This document shows positions 61,186-64,000 of a stretch of DNA of 64,000 nucleotides, piece by piece. A program made the translations under genes and the position numbers. This DNA comes from Valencia hispanica. Taxonomy: Eukaryota > Chordata > Actinopteri > Cyprinodontiformes > Valenciidae. Positions within the stretch are counted from its first letter, which is position 1, and each line of letters opens with the position of its first letter. The stretch lies in NCBI GenBank assembly GCA_963556495.2, contig OY747721.1, forward strand, positions 9,086,149 to 9,150,148, read 5' to 3'. The notes under the pieces are model-generated. The model was not told the DNA's origin. It worked only from the letters and a program-made list of their open reading frames with translations, and searched no databases.

Positions 61186-61990
61186 TATTTCAGCTGAACC
61201 CCCTAAAAAAGCATAACCCCGCCCCCAGACAACATTTAAAAAAATGTTCTACAAAGTGGGTGGTTCCAGGAAGAACGGAGGTGTATGGTCAAGTGTTGAG
61301 GAAAAGCGGAAGGGGGACGTGGGGGTGTGTTCCGGAGGACAATGACAGCTCGCTTAATGTAACACTGAAACATGGACAGTGATCAAAGCCACGTTGGCAG
61401 TTTTACGACTGATCGATCTGATCAACATTCATCTGTTTTGAACGTTAGCCTATGTTAGCATTACCACTCAGAGACTGGACTCATCCTGTCTCCCTCTGCC
61501 TCAGCAGCACCGAGCTCGGGCGTTGCTGGCTCGGCGCCCTGAGCCAGCGGATCTCCTTCGTCGTCACTGGAGATAGAGGAGTAGAGGGAGGCTTTATGGA
61601 GCTCATCGGCCGCGAGCCGTATCAATTCGAGCTGCTGGCTCAGGGCGCTGAGTCAGCGCTGTCCGAGGCCGGCGCTGCTGCAGAGGGAGAGAGAGACCAG
61701 AGGAGTCCAGACTCTGAATGGTAATGCTAACATAGGCTAACGTTCAAAACAGTATGTTAGCTATGCTAACTAAGTGCTAATGTGAAATTAATGGTAATCT
61801 GAAAAACGCAATCCCACTCCAAACTCGCCACGGGGGGGGGGGGGTATGTCTGATAATTTTAGACCCAAACCCAAGACCATGGCTGCTGTGACGCAGTCAA
61901 TGCCTGTGACGTAGAGATGTACCGCTCTCCACCAATCACAAAGTTCAAATGCAGTAGCCACAGTTCAACCCTAAAAGGGCAGCACTATGA
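61186..61990. mobile_element. TTAA-type MITE family, copy 2, carrying a long inverted repeat
   Basis: 61186-61450 is the reverse complement of much of 13690-13945: CAGCTGAACCCCCT terminus, CCAGACAACATTT, GAACGGAGGTGTATGG, CACTGAAACATGGACAGTGATCA and ATCAACATTCATCTGTTTTGAACGTTAGCC. It then departs from the first copy into an inverted repeat, with arms of about 115-145 bp at 61438-61582 and 61610-61755. The other end may be near AGTTCAACCC at about 61963, where sequence resembling the terminus appears. Confidence 0.6.
61438..61755. repeat. long imperfect inverted repeat
   Basis: GAACGTTAGCCTATGTTAGC and then ATTACCACTCAGAGACTGGAC on the left are matched by GTCCAGACTCTGAATGGTAAT and GCTAACATAGGCTAACGTTC on the right. 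Deeper in, CGCCCTGAGCCAGC on the left pairs with GCTGGCTCAGGGCG on the right. The first 27 bp of the arms are exact, then scattered mismatches and small gaps occur. The central sequence is GC-rich, unlike the surrounding intron. A 90-codon open frame across it results from the GC content and is not a gene. Confidence 0.85.
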
Positions 61991-62864
61991 CGTTTTTAGA
62001 CCAAAAAGTGTAGAATTAAACAAGCTTACACCAAAATGTAAAAAAAAAAGAAAGACTTAATTGGTAAAGACCAATTTATACAGTTTAGAAGGGCTTATTT
62101 TATACTCCACAGCAGAAGTATGGCTGACATCAGCCATAAAGGCTCAGCCATAGAGGCCAGTAGCAATGTCCAATTCAAATTCAAGTACAGTCTTAATTTT
62201 TTACCTGAAGAAGGCACTCCACGAATGCTTTTTGGTAGAGAATCAATATTTTTACTAAAATGTAGTAAAATAACAAAAATAATGACCAGGCATGTAGACG
62301 GCAGTATTCGACACTTATTCATACTATGTAGCAGCAAAAAAAGTTGAGGTCACCTTTGAAGAAAACGTTAATTGTGTGAGAGAACATTATTTTTGTAAGT
62401 GTATCAGCCACACACTTTTGAATCTCACACCTGTGCACACTCCGGATATTTTCTATTTCTTTTTCTGAATAGGTGATGTACTACCATGTTTTGGGGATTT
62501 GAGAAACCATATTTTTTGAGTAAGATATTTTTATGGATCGAAATTTTAGTGTGGCAGCAATACAAGCATATTGGAAATGTAATTAATTTACAAATACTCA
62601 ATTGAAAACAGTTTTCAGTTCTGTGGACAATATTGATGCTGTTGGTGTACAAAATGAGGTAGCTGCAACTAAGAGAAAACTCAGCAGGGGTTTTGGTTTG
62701 GTTAGACACAGGAGTTGAAATGTCTCTAAGAGAAAAACATCAGAAGCCTTGTCTGAAAATCAAATAGTTTGTTTTACCTGAACTTCAGTCAAGGCTGTTG
62801 GTATTTCAAAGATTTGTTTCAGATTTGCTAAACTAAAGTGGAAGATTTTCTCGTCTCTGTTCAG

Positions 62865-63035
62865 GACCGGGCACCTTCTCCAAGTGACCGCCGAACCGCT
62901 ACTACCACACTGACCGTAGATGTGCTGGATGGAGATGACATGGGTCCCATGTTTCTACCTTGTACACTTGTGGGAAACACCCGTGACTGTAGTCCCATCA
63001 CGTATTTGGCCAGTGTTCTGGAGCTGACAGAGCCT
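62865..63035 (+). CDS. pcdh15: protocadherin-15 coding exon, end of EC2 and EC2-EC3 linker
   Basis: A 171-bp, phase 0-0 exon of 57 codons, with acceptor TCTGTTCAG and donor CCT/GTAAGT. It encodes [20 protein letters not shown], then [20 protein letters not shown], then [38 protein letters not shown] is a diagnostic PCDH15 segment: DGDDMGP replaces the usual DxNDNxP linker motif at the end of EC2, and the LPC...RDC pair of cysteines lies in the linker region. The next exon, which would continue EC3, is outside the window; nothing in 63036-64000 resembles it. Together the six exons form one uninterrupted frame. Confidence 0.97.
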
Positions 63036-64000
63036 GTAAGTGTTATGCACATACATTATTCCCTGAATTTTGCTGTTTGGTGTGGAGAGCAAATAACCAG
63101 GCTCACTGCTGCTCTACTCACTGCGTTCACTGGAAAATATTTTATGTGTCGTGTTCAACATCTTTGCTTGCACTACTTCTGGTTATTGCACAGTAATAGG
63201 CATCTTTGATAGAAATCATACCTATGGATTATCCTAATAATCCCATATTAATATATTTACTGAGCCGGCTAGTAGAGTTGTGCGATTTTCAGCTTTGCTT
63301 GCTTTACTTAAAAGCTTTTAAAACTGTGTTCACTTTTATTTTTAGGTTGTTAAATAAATGGGAAAAAATGATGAATCAAAGTCACTTTTTAATTGAAATT
63401 TTGAATTATATTTGTCAAGTTACAGGGTTAGATTTGAAAAATAACAGGTCTAAGATAGTAGATTTAAATATTAGATTATTGTGTAATGTCATTTGTCATT
63501 TAACCTGGATTCAGAATACCTTTTTTATGTGTCATGATGGTGTTGTGGATAAAATGACAAATCAATGAGCTAGACATAACTTTGCAAAAATTGTAAGCTT
63601 GAAAATGGCCTGCAATATGTCCTTCACTACTATTTCCAGACACTGAAAATTAATTAGAAATTTAGTGGAAGGTTATCTCCCTATGATTCTATTACCCAGA
63701 CACTATCCCCTTTTATATCTGCTTTTAAAATCTCTGAGCGCTTAATCCAGCTCTAATATTTGCACTAAGTCTGGCAGGAAGAGGAAAGTGTAAAACCTTT
63801 GTTTACTCACCTTGACTTTTAGGTGCAGTATAATACTGCTTTTGGCAGCAGAGTAATGAGAAAACATGTTTATGTTTTCCATCTATACTTAAATTAAACT
63901 GACCTCTTTTCCAGCAAACTGATTTTTTTTTTAATTGAAAGCAATATGTGAACCACTCTTTTGCAGCCACATAACTATACTAATTAATATTCACAATAAT
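63036..64000 (+). other. pcdh15: pcdh15 intron, 5' part
   Basis: This begins with GTAAGT after the last exon in the window and runs off the end. It is AT-rich. I see no transposon signature and no further exon. Frames open for about 120 codons at the start result from low stop density and lack cadherin motifs. Confidence 0.8.

Larger units (their letters stand above)
50377..62864 (+). other. pcdh15: pcdh15 intron, 12.5 kb, phase 0
   Basis: The donor is GTAAGT and the acceptor TGTTCAG. More than two thirds of it is retrotransposon: an L2 (50824-54245), a gypsy element with an inserted L2 (55134-60778), and a MITE near its 3' end (61186-61990). Unassigned intervals are 50377-50823, 54246-54689, 60779-61185 and 61991-62850. 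A 20-bp-arm hairpin lies at 54802-54846. Confidence 0.9.

Noticed and set aside
61452..61724. 90-codon frame within the MITE
   Set aside because: It spans the two arms of the inverted repeat. Its composition follows the GC-rich arms and no domain is recognised.
63206..63568. 120-codon plus-strand frame near the end of the window, considered as the next pcdh15 exon
   Set aside because: It has no cadherin motifs and no acceptor and donor pair with suitable phase, and the composition is AT-rich intron.

Overview
The window lies entirely inside one large vertebrate gene. It has the look of a ray-finned (teleost) fish genome: AT-rich introns packed with Tc1-like transposons, hAT and other MITEs, three separate LINE-2 subfamilies, a V-SINE/DANA-type SINE and a chromodomain gypsy retrotransposon. 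The species cannot be fixed from the sequence.

The host gene is on the + strand. Six consecutive coding exons of protocadherin-15 (pcdh15; teleosts have a and b copies, and I cannot tell which this is) lie at 3883-3948, 30247-30407, 34553-34708, 47282-47401, 50266-50376 and 62865-63035. All have AG/GT borders. The codon phases join without a break, giving 261 codons across the six exons, two of them split by introns. They cover extracellular cadherin repeats EC1 and EC2, the part of PCDH15 that grips cadherin-23 in the hair-cell tip link. The signal-peptide exon lies upstream of the window, and the rest of the 11-cadherin ectodomain and the membrane segment lie downstream.

Everything else is intron. 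The first complete intron (3949-30246, 26.3 kb) holds mostly old DNA transposons: Tc1 relics, a hAT MITE with a perfect 8-bp target duplication, a TTAA-flanked MITE, and LINE 3' ends. The second and third introns hold an L2 copy with a small inverted 5' end (31747-33754), a GC-rich retroelement tail, a 296-bp TCTA/TC tract, a Tc1 with recognisable transposase pieces, and an L2 whose reverse-transcriptase frame is broken by a single stop (43806-46015). The 2.9-kb fourth intron holds a hAT element containing a second element. The last complete intron (50377-62864) is the most layered: an L2 with an ORF1 esterase and ORF2 (50824-54245), then a gypsy element on the - strand whose LTR is split by an L2 on the + strand (55134-60778), then a MITE with a long inverted repeat.

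I found no RNA gene, CRISPR array, operon or second host gene, and no convincing novel biological system. The points of interest are the clean EC1-EC2 exon set, nested and rearranged transposons that give a relative insertion order, and several perfect or near-perfect palindromes not explained by any known repeat.
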